DNA of 64,000 bases from Ophiodon elongatus (Eukaryota > Chordata > Actinopteri > Perciformes > Hexagrammidae). Below the pieces are notes generated by a model. It had not been told where the DNA came from. It searched no databases and worked only from the letters and a program-made list of their open reading frames with translations. Positions 23,858-36,433 of this stretch are shown in pieces. The DNA lies in assembly GCA_016806645.1 (NCBI GenBank), contig JACSYO010000512.1, forward strand, positions 297,501 to 361,500, written 5' to 3'. Position 1 is the first letter of the stretch; every line of letters begins with the position of its first letter. Both the position numbers and the translations under genes were made by a program.

Positions 23858-24643
23858 TGTTTACCCGGTGCAGAGACTGACACGCGAGTGAAAGACATAA
23901 ACAGCGCCCAGTGGGTGTAAATGAAAAGTGACATTGTGAGGCATCGCGCCACTTAGCATATTAATTGCGAGGCCGGGTCGGAATGTCTGTCCGGCGTGTG
24001 GGGAGGCGTATAAAAAGGTGACAGTGTCTGAAAACCTCCGCCGGAGAACTCTGAAAATACGTTGAGTAATTCTCTCTATACCCGAGCAAGCTGAGCTCCG
24101 AATGGGGAAACTGCGACTCACATCGATCTCCGGGTGCAGTTCGGGGCCTGCCTCGGCAACACAGGCCATTCCGTTTTGGATTTGTGAATGTAGCAACTGC
24201 TGTATTTACGCTCTGTCTGTGATTACGAGACCTGCCTGATGCTGCAGGTCTTCACGGGGCTAACTAAAACACACTTCCATAAGAACGGTCTAGGTGTAAC
24301 GTCGAATTGACGTCCTCTCTTTATTTTAACCATTCATGGAACAAATTCAGCTTTTTTTTTTTGTTGCTGGAAAAACAGGAGGAAACAGCGTGGAGCTTTT
24401 TTTCTTATTACTTTCCCTTTCAGCTGCAGGAGAGGGCAAGATAAACACAGGACAAAAAGGGGTTAAACAATTTCCTGTGCCTATTTCCTGGCTGCCTGTT
24501 TCTTTGAAGTCACCTCATGACCACTGGAGCAGAACACGTCGTGCTTTTTGTACGGGGCTTTAACGAGAGAGCCGGCTGTACTGTATTGCTTCTATAGACA
24601 TTGAACTCAACAGTTCTCCCAACTTTGATGACGAAGCTGGTTG

Positions 24644-24850
24644 TCATTGCCATAGACTGTAGGTATAAATTGGATGACGCGTCTCCACTTCCTCCCACTG
24701 TGTAAAAGTGAAGCCAAAATATCCTGGGTACGGGAGCCGCCATCTTGAGATTTTGAAGTAATTTGAAACCAGCACGGCCAGATCTCGTTAGCGTGGGGGC
24801 CACCTAGCTGCTACTTAGGCATGACATGGCTTCAGGAGGCCGCTTGTCAT
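24644..24850. repeat. fragment with CATAGACTGTA end, probably related to the 17959 element
   Basis: It begins GCCATAGACTGTAGGTATAA and continues through AAAAGTGAAGCCAAAATATC and GAGCCGCCATCTTGAGATTT. The end motif matches the left end of the element at 17959-18802. The other end is not clear. Confidence 0.45.
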
Positions 24851-27800
24851 CCAAACATAAAGCAAAGTCAATCTTATGGCCAATGCCATCGTGTCTTTTG
24901 TGAGGATAGCGATGGCATTAATCTGAAGTTTACAAGATTTTTGCTTTTTTTTGCCAAAACTTAAGTCTTATTTTTGTAGGTTTAGCCATCTTATCAATTG
25001 ATAATGATAATATGACCAAGGTAGTTGCTGAAGGAGGCAACATTGCTTAAGACAAGTCTGATGGGGAAATTAAAGACGAGCTGACAAATTGTTACCAAAC
25101 CCAGAGTAGCCAAATCTGGTCAAATAAAAAACTTCATTTTAAACATCCATCACCGTTTACAAACCAGCTTCCTCCTTCGACTTTGACCTACGATACTACT
25201 TGACCTACGAGCTTGGCCACTCATATTTCTTGCTCTTTCCGACTACGTTGTTGCATCGCCGGTGCGCTCCCAGGTCTCAGAGATTTGCTGTGTACAAAGT
25301 CAACCAAAATGATGGCCAAAGCTACAAACACAAGACCCCAAGTTGCGATACACAGGAATTCTCCCCCCTGTCCAGAAAAAAATCCGTTCTATTACTCTCT
25401 TGAACCATATTCCACGTTTGGCCTCACCTCAATCGCGGATGTCAAGGAACGAATTTTGCCTTTGGCAGTGTCAAATGGACTGTGATTAAAAAGTTGTTCG
25501 CCAAGTACACATGGGTGATCCATTTTCACATACTCACATCCCCGTCTGCTCTCACTCCTGAACCGACTTTCTCACATGTTGTAAAGGAGGGAGACTGGCT
25601 CAAAACCGACTGTTCATGAACCCTTTAACAAGCCCTTGCTCAAACGCAAAGTCATACGCTCATTAAAACACAGCGTTGGTGCAGATATGGGTGTCAGAAA
25701 AAAGGAAAATACCGTTGAGCCTTTGGATCACTTTCGACTGAACAATATTACTCTGTGGGTTCAAGAGCTGCCATCTACCTTTTATCTGTCCAATCTTTCC
25801 CTGTCAAATCCCATCTTTCCTGCCAGTCTCCCCTGTTAACCACCTGGACCAGCAGACACTGCGGTACCAAGCCCAGTGAAAACAGTTTGAGGAACCCCGC
25901 TGGGCACTGTCATGACGAGAGGAATGCTTTATGTGGGCGGCCCCACTGGCCAGGAGAACAGAAAGTGCACCTAACTCGACTATAACAAATATATCAGTCA
26001 AAGGAGACGCTGTGTGCTGCCATGGCATTTATGGACGTGACTAAAAAAAGAAAAAAAGACATCGAAACAAAATGTTTCTCTAGTGCGTTGATTGCCGTCA
26101 GACAGCTTAAAAAAATTGATTCTGGAAGCGAATCAGAGCAAAACTTCGCCCTTGGGGGCTGCTGACCTGGCGAGCTTGTGAGAGGTACTAAGAACGTGAT
26201 ACATTCTAAGAAAATAGCATATGAAGCATTCTGACCTTGCAGAGATTATTTAATTTATAGGCCTAATTCCTGAGCCATTTTGTCATCGTTGGTTATAACG
26301 ACTGCACTTCCTCTGAATAGACACATGCCTCCCCAAGAATGCTACAACTTCACTGGAGCAAGGAGATCTTTGAATTACTGCGAGCAGCAGCACGAAAAAG
26401 AAAAAGCCATTTCTCATCATAGCATGGGTTCCAACACAATTGTTAACCATCAAAACCCTTTTAGTCTTAATGTTAAGTGAGATCAAATATGATTGTGGCA
26501 AAACAGCAGCTGAATGAAACTTTGAATCAAGAAGTGGCTGTAGGAAAGACAAAATGAGCCCATTTGGAGTAGCTCAGATTTTTAAAAACATATCGAAATG
26601 TATTTTCTCTCAGTTGGTGTGACAGGGTACGCTTCCCACCATCCGAGGACCGTGATCCTGCCTTTCATCTCCACCACACAGGCTAGCTGGCCCCGCTCGT
26701 CCGGATGACATTCATAGCCTTGTTTAAGGTTCGGTTGGGAAGTGTTGTAAATCTGTCTTTTAGGTGAGATCAGTAAATCTTTATTTTCTGCTACATGTAG
26801 CTTCAGCCTCAGTCTTTTATACTCGAGATGGGAAATTCTAGCCCGATAGTTCATGGGGGAGGAGAGGGTGCGGGGGGCGTCAAAAGATTGTAGGCATCTA
26901 CTTTGGGAGATAATGTGAATGTGGAACTAAAAGTAGGATCATAAAAATAAAATGTTAATCATTTAAAATTACGACTAGTGGCACGGATCTGCTTGTTTTT
27001 TTGCCCATGTTTTCAAACCCACAAACCTCTTGGAAATAAGACAAACACCCATGAAATTGCACTTTCACGCATGCCACAGTCAGACTTTAGGGCTTTAATG
27101 CGGAGCAGCGGTTGACTGCCATGGATAATATATGCCAATTATATTATATTAAATAATAGTAAATAATAACAGCAATAGTAATTGACCCTGCAATACACAA
27201 ACTAAAATGCTCCTCCCAAGTTTCCAGGTCTTCGACATGAATCATGCAAGCAAGGATGCCGAATTTATTCCTGCTACATGTAGCTTTAGCCTCAGTCTTT
27301 ATTACATCATGCAGCCATCAAGTGCATACTTAAGAAACCCTTAACAGTTTCCTGGTTTTAAAATGAATCATCTGGAAACATTAAAAAGTCAACTTGATAT
27401 GAAATTTTCTACCAATTCACAAGTTTTAGCATTAGCCTGCGCTAACAAGCTACAGCTGATTAAATCCTCTACCGACATTTATCATCTCAGCTCACGAACT
27501 CCACAGTCGTCAGCTGGAATTGAGAAGCATTTTGTTTACTTCTGTGTAAAATAGTGGTTTCAAAAATAACTTAAGAATTTCAAGTGCTAAACTTGTACCT
27601 GTGGCTGTGTCCAAAATCCCTCCTTATTTACTGTGTCGTAGTTTTGTTGCCTTTTTTTTATGCCGTTTGTATAATAATAATGAGCTGTTGGACAAATGGG
27701 TCGCCTGCTATATTTTGTAATTCTGTTACCATCGCACTTTGTCAAATTTTGCTTAATTGTTACACCAACTTTTCCACCTCAGCCAAATGTAAAAATGATC

Positions 27801-28664
27801 ATCAATGATCATCATGATCAAATAGTTTTTTGGGGATGTTTTTATTAATTTAGCTGTTTCCGCTCAGGTTTTCGATACACAAATTGAAAATGTGCATAAA
27901 AACCGGCAGATGGAAACATACTTACTGTGCGATACAATGGGCGCAAAATACCAAACACGACCAATGGTAACGCCAAATTAATCGTCTCTTTGAAGATAGT
28001 GGATTTGTGTCAGGTTGAGTAAAACTGAGTCCCATCTGCAGTGGAAAGTTTGACATACACAAAAGTTGACATACACCGTGGAGACCCAGTTTTTAGAGGG
28101 GGAGAGACACAATTCTGAGCAACTTGTCATTCAGCTGGAGTTGTTTACCCTCAGCATTCTTAGAGTATGATTTGTTGGAAAAATCAAGGATTGCCAGGAG
28201 ACTGATGTGAGTTATGGGATGTCTCACCTTTTGAAGTCCTGCCTGCTGTCGTCAGTTCAGTTGTGCAGGCCTGGACCCTGAGTGCATGTGTGTGTGTTTG
28301 TGTAGACCCCTCCAGCCAATCCACTGCTGTTTTTCTCCTCTTAATGGAAAGGACAGGTGCTTTAAAGATGATTATGTTTTAACTGTGGAATCTTAATGTC
28401 TATTAGACCTGTAGTCCGACATGGAAATGAAATAAATAACAATGGTGTCAATTAACTCACTTTCATGTATTTAAGTGTTGTTTTATGATTTTGACTTGCT
28501 ATCCAACGCTTCAATCGAAACACACACACACACGCACACCTACACACACGCTTACAATGGAAACATGTTGTTCCCCTGAAACAGTGTTTCTTGAAAACTA
28601 AAAAAACATTTTAGGAAATACATCCTTCTGTGTGAGATAAGAAGATTAATACAAATTGCATGCA

Positions 28665-28708
28665 TTAAAGACTGAGGGCATGACTATAGCCATGCCCTCA
28701 GTCTTTAA
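28665..28708. repeat. perfect 18-bp hairpin with 8-nt loop
   Basis: TTAAAGACTGAGGGCATG (28665-28682) and CATGCCCTCAGTCTTTAA (28691-28708) are exact inverse complements around ACTATAGC. A third partial copy, TTAAAGACTG, follows in direct orientation at 28721-28730. Confidence 0.95.
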
Positions 28709-28810
28709 CGAATCCACTCGTTAAAGACTGTTCACTCAGAAAGATAATGTTAGGTTGAGTTAAATATCTGAGCTTTTATTTTACAAACAATTTATTGAGA
28801 TAATGTGATT

Positions 28811-28994
28811 AGGTGCCCTTTAAGATGTCTTCCTAGTGAGGAAAAACTTGATGAAGTGTCTTGTAGGATGCCCTTCAAGTGAAGAGCATGTGATGAAGAG
28901 CCCTCTAGGATGCCCTTCCTGTGGAGAACATGTGATGAGGTGCACTTTAGGATGCCCTTCCAGTAGAGAACATGTGATGAGGTGCCCTCTAGGG
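28811..28994. repeat. 42-bp minisatellite, about 4.3 units
   Basis: Units begin near 28811, 28854, 28896 and 28938, with a partial unit from 28980. The core is GGATGCCCTTC followed by GAG(A/C)ACATGTGATGA-like sequence. The three central units are exactly 42 bp. The plus strand therefore encodes a repeating 14-residue frame (GCPSSEEHVMKSPL-like), which needs no coding explanation. Confidence 0.85.
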
Positions 28995-29467
28995 TACATT
29001 CTGTGTATATGTTTCCCCCTTGTCCCCCAGACAGCCTGAGTTTTTTACCAAGGTTTGTGGGTAAATTTGAATTTTGGAAAAAGCCTGATTTGCCGATTCA
29101 ACTGCCTCCAGTCTTTAAGCTATGCTAAGCTATCCTAAGCACATCTGGACTCCATCTCTGTCAAATCCTATGACATCAAAAATGGCAACTGAGAAGTATT
29201 TCACAATGTGATAATGCTAAGCTAACGTCAAGCGTGAATGCAAACTGCAACCTCATTATTGAAATGCTTTCCTCTTTTTTTCCCCTTCTTCTCCTGCTAT
29301 GATAGCACCATGTTTTACAGTGAAAGTAGTCGTCATCCACTTCAGCAGGAGTCAGCCTTGGAGAGGCACATATCATGAACCCGATGAACTGAGAGGAGGG
29401 GGCAAAAAACAAGAGCGAGGCAAAATGAGTACGAGAGATCTAATGGGAGGTTTACAGCGCCGCTCAC

Positions 29468-29485
29468 GCGCACACACGCGCGCGC

Positions 29486-29554
<69 letters not shown>

Positions 29555-29557
29555 CAC
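29468..29557. repeat. (GCAC)n/(CG)n microsatellite
   Basis: A short (CG)n alternating tract at about 29477-29489 leads into a run of GCAC tetramers to 29557. It is alternating purine-pyrimidine, hence potentially Z-DNA-forming, and rich in CpG in otherwise AT-rich DNA. Confidence 0.9.
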
Positions 29558-29695
29558 GCTGCCTGTAAAGGTAAACACTTCAGCCTAAATGTTCTCCTCT
29601 CTCCATCCTATAACAGGTTTCACTACGGGCTGCCTGGGAATTCATCCACTACTGTTAAAGCAGACAGCTTCCTTGTAACTAGCTGTAATTGGCAG

Positions 29696-29698
<3 letters not shown>

Positions 29699-29741
<43 letters not shown>

Positions 29742-29746
29742 GCACA
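29699..29746. repeat. (CA)n microsatellite
   Basis: About 38 bp of perfect CA followed by a few GCAC units. Confidence 0.9.
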
Positions 29747-32700
29747 ATTGGCAGTAAAAGCCTTAACAAATAACATCTGGATTTGGTTGTCTACCTTTCC
29801 ATTAAATAACAGGCAAAGAGACCAGCGACACAACAACAACATGATCACGGACAAACCCTTCACTGTAGTTTCTTGGCACGTCAGCGCTGGTCACAACCAC
29901 TACCAGACCACGGTGATTGGCCACACAGAGAGGATTGTTTTGAACTTTTGAAGACCCACATCCCATTGGACAGGGAGGGGAAATTGTGGAGGAGCAGAAC
30001 GAGGATGATAAGGAAGACGAGGATAAAGACGGCGTGATGGTCCCAAGGTCTCTCTCAAAAAAAAAGGCCTCGCGTGAAAGAGAGGGAAACAGCTCTCCAA
30101 TCTCTAAGTGCTCTCTTCCAATTGGTGATTGATACGTGCGCTGCCGAGCTGCCATTTGCGTCACGGCAATCGTAATTCATAGAACATTACATCTTCAGAG
30201 AGGCGATAAATTGTTCTATAATTTGATGGACGTGCGTCCGACCAAATTGATAGCAGTTGCTGTGCGAGCGCTTCGCACGCCAACTGTAAATATAGCCAAA
30301 TGCGTCAATAACAGAATGAAACACCTTGGACGAAGGCGGATACAATAGTCAATAACACACCAGCAGTTCCTGAGAAGGGTAGAGGGCTGCATGTCCGTCA
30401 TACCTTGTAGACAACTAAATGGTTACAAAACAATAAAACTAAACATGCATGTCCATAAAACAGTGGACGTGGTTTATATGGGGAAGGTCAAGATTTTGGC
30501 CTCTCTCAGCGCTTCTTTCATCTCTCTTGCTTTCTTTCCCCGCTCTCTCTTTCTTTATCCGTTTTTCTCCCCTCGCACGCCGTCTCAATCGAGCTCCCTT
30601 CTCTTATGAGCACTCCGCGCCGACACAATTCTTTTAAGTGCTTCTGGAGCGTTCGGGCCGTCCGTCAGCCGCTCGTCTCACGCAACCAACTTCTATTTAG
30701 ACAAATGTGTCAGTTCACGCCGACTTGAGTGACGCACAATCCCCTCAGGGATCCGCTTGAATCACGCAGATCCCGCGGCTTCTATGAACTGAGTCTACTA
30801 ACGATCTGATTGAGGCCAACAGCCTCACAGGGAACTTATCGTTCTGAAAAACAATGCCCGTAAAAACAAGTATTTGTCTTTTGATCTGGCCAGTAATTTT
30901 GGTGGAATTCCTCATATTAGACAGTGAAGATCATGGTGAAGACATTTTAGTCGGCCGCTGTCCTTTCAGCACCAAAGGAGCAGTGCTGATACAAGGACAG
31001 CTGGATTTGTGGATGGTGGACGTAGTTTATATAATGGTCAGTTTGCTTCTGTAGTGACTTCCTTTTGAAGAGCCATTCCCTTTCGTCTTTACTGGTGGTT
31101 AGATAGGGACAACCCTGAAGTCTTGGTCTGAACCCTGAACTCCAGATCCTCCTGGGCCAGTGTCTGAGATTATCAATCTTTTCCTTATTTCACTTGAATC
31201 TTGCATGACTTCTCAGCATTTGGACAAAGTTATCTCAAAGTTCACAAAATTGATGCACTTAACTTTAAAATGTATTCAATTTGCATCCGTGGGAGCATAT
31301 CTGGACCCCCCCGAAAGGGTCTGAGGTATTATATGTCATCGAAAGCTGGATGCCCCCTCACCCCACACTTCTGAACTAATTCTGGCATAACTACTTCTCA
31401 TAGTGACCAACATTGCCTTCCCCTAGAGCCCTGTGCCACTGCTGTGGCTAAAAACACAACCGTTTCAAGTTTGTTCATTATTTTGACATTAAATTCCTTT
31501 TGTGCCCAGATACTGTCTGGAATATCTAATCTTGGCTCAACAGACATGATTGATTTACTGTTTATATTAATGCATTTATTTGACTCTGTTCAACATCAAA
31601 TCCAGCATTTATACGTTCAACCTTCCGTGAAAATACTAAACTGGAGACCATCTTGTGTTATCAGACATGATCAAGTGGAGGGTCCGATGGCCCCTTCCCT
31701 ACTTCCTATCCCCCTACTTCTGGCGCCCTTGCTTGGACCATGCCCATTTTTCTATCTCGGCCTTCATTTTGATCTCACCTCCATACCTCAGGTCTGTGAC
31801 TGTATCTTGCACGGTTGTGATGCAATCGAGTTGAAACAAATCTGCTGCAACAGTAGGTGTCCCCAGGACCACATGTGGCCATGATGACTCACACATAGAC
31901 TCACAAGGTGAAATCGATACCAGCACCACTGTCGGGGTCTGCTATTTAACTCAAAAGGGTTCTTTGGTTGCTTTAATGCACTCATATTGTGGCAACTAGC
32001 ACTCAAGCAATGAGCTGGAGAAAAGGCCTTCCTTTTCAGAACACACAGGCACAGTGCGCTCTGCTGTTCATTTGCATGCAGTGTAAGAGGTGTTTGCAGA
32101 GGGCAAGAGTGGAGGTTGTGTGTGGAAAAGTAACAAATCCACATGGAGAGTGATATGAGCAGGGCTTTTTTTTTTTAAATTTCAATAATTCCATGACCAC
32201 ATGCCAGAGAGGCTGATTTACCAGAGCAGTTTCGCCTCTGACATATACTGCATTTATCTTCTTCACGATCATGCCCAAAGAGGCCCATCAGCTTTTCAAT
32301 AAAGGTTTCAGCCAAAGTACTGTTTTGTAACTGGCAGTTCAAAGCCGCTATCAGAAATAACACAGCTGTGTGAGATAAAATAATATGGCAAAGATAAAAT
32401 GAATTAGACTACAAGCGGATTTGTGTCACCAACACTATGATTTAGGAGACACTTTTCAATGAATATTCCTTTTTGATCTCATTGATTCTTCTAGTACAGA
32501 CCTGTCATGCTTAGAAGAGTTGTGCCATTGTGGAAAGTGTGAATCTGAGTACCGTGACAAAGTGTGACACCGGCAGGAAAGCCTTCCTCAGAGATAAGGT
32601 GTCATTTCTTCTACCTCGGGGAGACATTACACTCACTACAGAAGGTATTTTAAATACATCTTTTACAGAAACACAAGCAATTAAAAAGGATGCGGTTATG

Positions 32701-32905
32701 GCTCATTGATAAAATTCTTTAAACTTAAATTGCCGGTATGATAAGGTAGCATGGCCTCATATTGCATCATGCTTTGCAGTTTAGACACAAAGAAAATCAG
32801 ACAAATACAAAAGGCCTTAAAAAAATATTAGTTTTGGTGCAGTGTCCCTTCCAAGTTTTTTGCAATGGCATGCCATAATATATGACATGCAGTAATCATT
32901 CCAAT

Positions 32906-33574
32906 ATGATCTCAGTTCTTTGATGAAGAATTCAGCAGTGTTTGTCCTCTGGCTAAGCGGGTGGTAAAGCAACGGAGCTGCTAATGGCCTAAAGTATGTC
33001 ACATAAAAAATAGCTTACAGTATGTGAAACTATTTAAATGTGTCAAATGTCAATCATACAATGTCCCATGGGTTGATGTTATTAGAGGTAATTAAAGGCC
33101 CCCTGCAACACTGTATTGACAAGGAGCCTCTGGTAAAGTCTCTAATGGCTAATTAGTGTCTGATGACGGACCCTGACACAGGCCAGGGAAGGGTGATTGA
33201 AGGCTGGCATGGGCAAAAGTGTATGCCTTGGAGGATAGAGCCATGGCTAGGCAAACTGGCTATGGAAACATGGAGCGTCATTTCTCTTTTGGGGATACGT
33301 ATGTGCTGATCTGACTGGATCCAAGCTACTTGAACTTGGATTTGTCCAATTTAGCCAATTTTGTCCAATCTAGGCAAATCCGTGGGTGGTGCGAGGATAC
33401 GCAACAGTCCCTGGCTGACAGGACATCCAGTCTCTGGTATGTGAAATAGTTTCACATACTGTAAGCTATTTTTTATGTGACATACTTTAGGCCATTAGCA
33501 GCTCCGTTGCTTTACCCACCAGCTTAGCCAGAGGACAAACACTGCTGAATTCTTCATCAAAGAACTGAGATCAT
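32906..33574. repeat. foldback: two ~130-bp near-identical inverted arms around a 408-bp spacer
   Basis: Arm A (32906-33035) and arm B (33444-33574) are inverse complements apart from one substitution and one 1-base indel near 32955-32965. Both start from ATGATCTCAGTTCTTTGATG and pass through TTTGTCCTCTGGCTAAGC to TACAGTATGTGAAACTATTT. Similarity stops abruptly at both limits of the arms. The spacer is not obviously repetitive and contains TAATTA-type motifs. No target-site duplication is evident. Confidence 0.9.
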
Positions 33575-33589
33575 CCAGTGTCTGGATGT

Positions 33590-34265
33590 CCTGCTTTTTG
33601 CCCTGGAGTACGAGAGGATCACCTCCAGGGATCGCGGTGTACGTGGCCACAGAGCACTAGGCCAAAGATCCATGATGAACTTTGCAGTCATCAGAACTGA
33701 AGCGTGTGACTTGGACACTTGAGTAAAGAGAAATGCACAGCTGTCAACTGATGACCGACCACCTGTGGTGAGTTGGATCAGACGATTGGGGAGGCTGCTA
33801 GACTTGATAAAGCTCAATATGCGGTGAGGCCGAACTGGGCCCCTGTTCAGAAAAGAAGTCCTACCTTTGGCGGAACTTTTCTTGCATTGGAGGGTCAGCA
33901 CCTCCAAGTGGCCATGATACTCTGTAGAGTTGTGGGTTGAAAGTGAGTTGCTGCCCCGGGGGAAAGTTTTATTAGGGTCCTGATCATGAATAAAGATGCT
34001 GGCAGAATATTGACTATAAATACAATCATAGAATATATCATAGACCAGAACCACTCCACCAGTGCATTGAAAAGCAAAGGTGATCCAGGCTTCCGACACA
34101 TGATAGAACATGATCCAACTGGAACATGAACTGGGGGGAAATACAGAAAATGCTTGAGTCCAGCCTGAGAATGCCTCTGGATTCCCCAGGTGGAGCCACA
34201 AAGTGACTAGTAAAAGGGTCCTCTGGGCTGCTGCTTCCTCCGCAACCTGGACAAAGCAATGCAAT
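33590..34265 (+). mobile_element. degenerate non-LTR retrotransposon (LINE) fragment
   Basis: On the plus strand the blocks GGTGTACGTGGCCACAGAGC, TGTGACTTGGACACTTGAGT, CAGCTGTCAACTGATGACCG, GGTGAGTTGGATCAGACGAT and TTGGGGAGGCTGCTAGAC correspond in order to the endonuclease-end region of a LINE very common in teleosts. The block CTCTGGATTCCCCAGGTGGA with GGGCTGCTGCTTCCTCC matches its 3' end. The reverse transcriptase part is missing, and stops are frequent. The clade (RTE/Rex3-like is my guess) is not certain. Confidence 0.6.
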
Positions 34266-35947
34266 GTGGTTGGGGTTAAAATGTCACATATGTGTGAACA
34301 TTTTGAAATGAAGGGACCCACGTTTGATGGCTCAAGATGAAGACAAAGCCAGTGGGACGGGTCAACCAGAGGAAGTGACTGCCTCCAGTCCCCGGTGTCG
34401 GTGCGTGTGATACAGACAGGTGAGAAATGTGTTTATTGATCGGAATCCCTGTTCCACTGACCCAAGAGAACCTTTGCCCTTGCTGGGTGATCAAAGCTGT
34501 TACATCATCGGATTGCTCAAAGCTCTGGGGATGTTTGTTTTTGCAGCGAGACCCGTCCAGCCGAGCGGTGCCCTGACTTAAAGCAGACTTCCTACTCCTG
34601 AAGTTTCCCCACATCTGCTGGGGACCGTGCATATGCCTGTGTGTATATGTGTGCGCTTACGCTATGATCTCACCTTGTGTGCCTGAAGCTTGTTAAGGGA
34701 GAGATTACTGCACAAACAAGCTGTTGTCAGCTCCAGATCTAGCCGAGTCCTGGATGCTATAATCACCAGCTGTACGTATGTCGACTTATCTAATATTACA
34801 TAACCGCAAACAGGATTAAAAAAAATATATACACATATGCAACCGTGCAGCCGTCAACAAGCATATGCTCTGCGTACAAACAACACAGCTTTGAGGATGT
34901 TTTTGTGAAGAACGGGGGGGATATTCCGACATCTGTTTCTGATGAACCTCCGGAGAAAGTTAAGGGCAGATATTTGGTCTTTTGTTTTGTTTCTTTCACA
35001 GATGATCAGTAGTGCCTGTTCGGAGCCTTTCCCGTAAATGGATGCTCTGTTTTGACTGTCCTTCTGGAATTTATCATGCAAGCCATTCGTGGGATTAAAT
35101 TCAGGGAAGAAATAATCTTTCGGATATTGAAGTAGCATTAAGCAGTTTCCGCGAGCAGTGGCACAAGTGTGAAAAAAAAAAAGATTTATAGTGGGTTAAC
35201 AGGCAGACCGCCAGCGCGAACAATTGATGAAGACATTCCGCTTTTATTCAGGAATCTTATGTATCAGTTTGACTTTCCCTGCTGTTATGGAGCGGGGAAC
35301 GATACACACAGGTGAGAGGACAAATGTAAGGGGGAGAGGGGGTGGGGAGGGGGGTCTCTGGATGTAGTACAAATACTATCTCCTCATCTATCCCAGTGAC
35401 ACAATCCATTTGGACCTGATTTTAAAAGCATGGTGCTCTTTTTACTGTTAGATATCACATTTTAAAAACTGGGGAGAAAGAGAGAAGATATTAAAAAATA
35501 ACAACGGAGTCCACAACATAGCAGATTTACTCATCCTAAAGTTTAGAAAGGTTGATATCTTCATTTTAAGTTATACAGCAATTCAAACCCTGAGGCCTAT
35601 TATCATCACCAGAACCATATTAAGATGACTTATTTATCAAAAAATAATATCCTCCACTGATATATTATGTCCGTAGTTATAGAACAGAAGCCCATACACC
35701 CTTGTTGATGGATTTCCCCTGTCACGTATCTCGGGGTGGGGATTCCATTTGATGTGTATTAGCACATTACGCAGTTACATCAATGCCTGTTAAAGTATCA
35801 TTAAAGTCGGTGCAGAGATACTGCGATACATCACTCATAGCTCCTTTTATTATCCTTTATTATCCTGTAAAACTTGATGTTGTGACTCCATAGAGCTAGG
35901 GGTTTCATCATCCCCTTGTCATAAGGAGGTTGTGATAAAAAGCTTCT

Positions 35948-36376
35948 TTAAAGGGATGGTTTGGATGTTTTGAAGTGGGGTTATATGAGGTAGAAACTCT
36001 AGGAGCAGACAGGTGGCAAAGCAATGCACTGCTATGTACGGGGGCAGCAGCAAAATGTATTTTAACCATCTAAAAATAATCAATATCAGTTCAAGTGTAC
36101 GCTATATTGACAACATTTTCAGTGGTTGACCTTGCTTTGGGGCTTTGTGTTATTGTGTGAAGTTGGTGTTTAGTTAATCAATCAGATTCACCAAAGTCAT
36201 ACAACTCCTGTGTTCTGCTAGTTTTTTTTTTCAATTGAGTCTCTTTCTCTGAAGAGAGCATAGATGGATATAACTGCTTCAGTTCCCAGTTGGAAAGGCC
36301 TGTCTGACTTTCCGACATAACTACAGAGTACGCTTAAACTGATATATACATATATGTATATATATATGTATATATT

Positions 36377-36433
<57 letters not shown>

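Noticed and set aside
29299..29578. Ala-Arg-Thr-His and Val-Arg-Ala-Cys repeat ORFs
   Set aside because: They are translations of the (GCAC)n microsatellite.
31444..31884. 146-codon plus-strand ORF with a hydrophobic start
   Set aside because: The hydrophobic opening resembles a signal peptide, but there is no family match, no supporting splice structure, and AT-rich DNA easily gives hydrophobic chance frames.
33557..34321. 254-codon minus-strand ORF as a gene
   Set aside because: It lies antisense to ordered LINE blocks on the plus strand, contains no recognisable domain, and has low-complexity, frame-shadow character.
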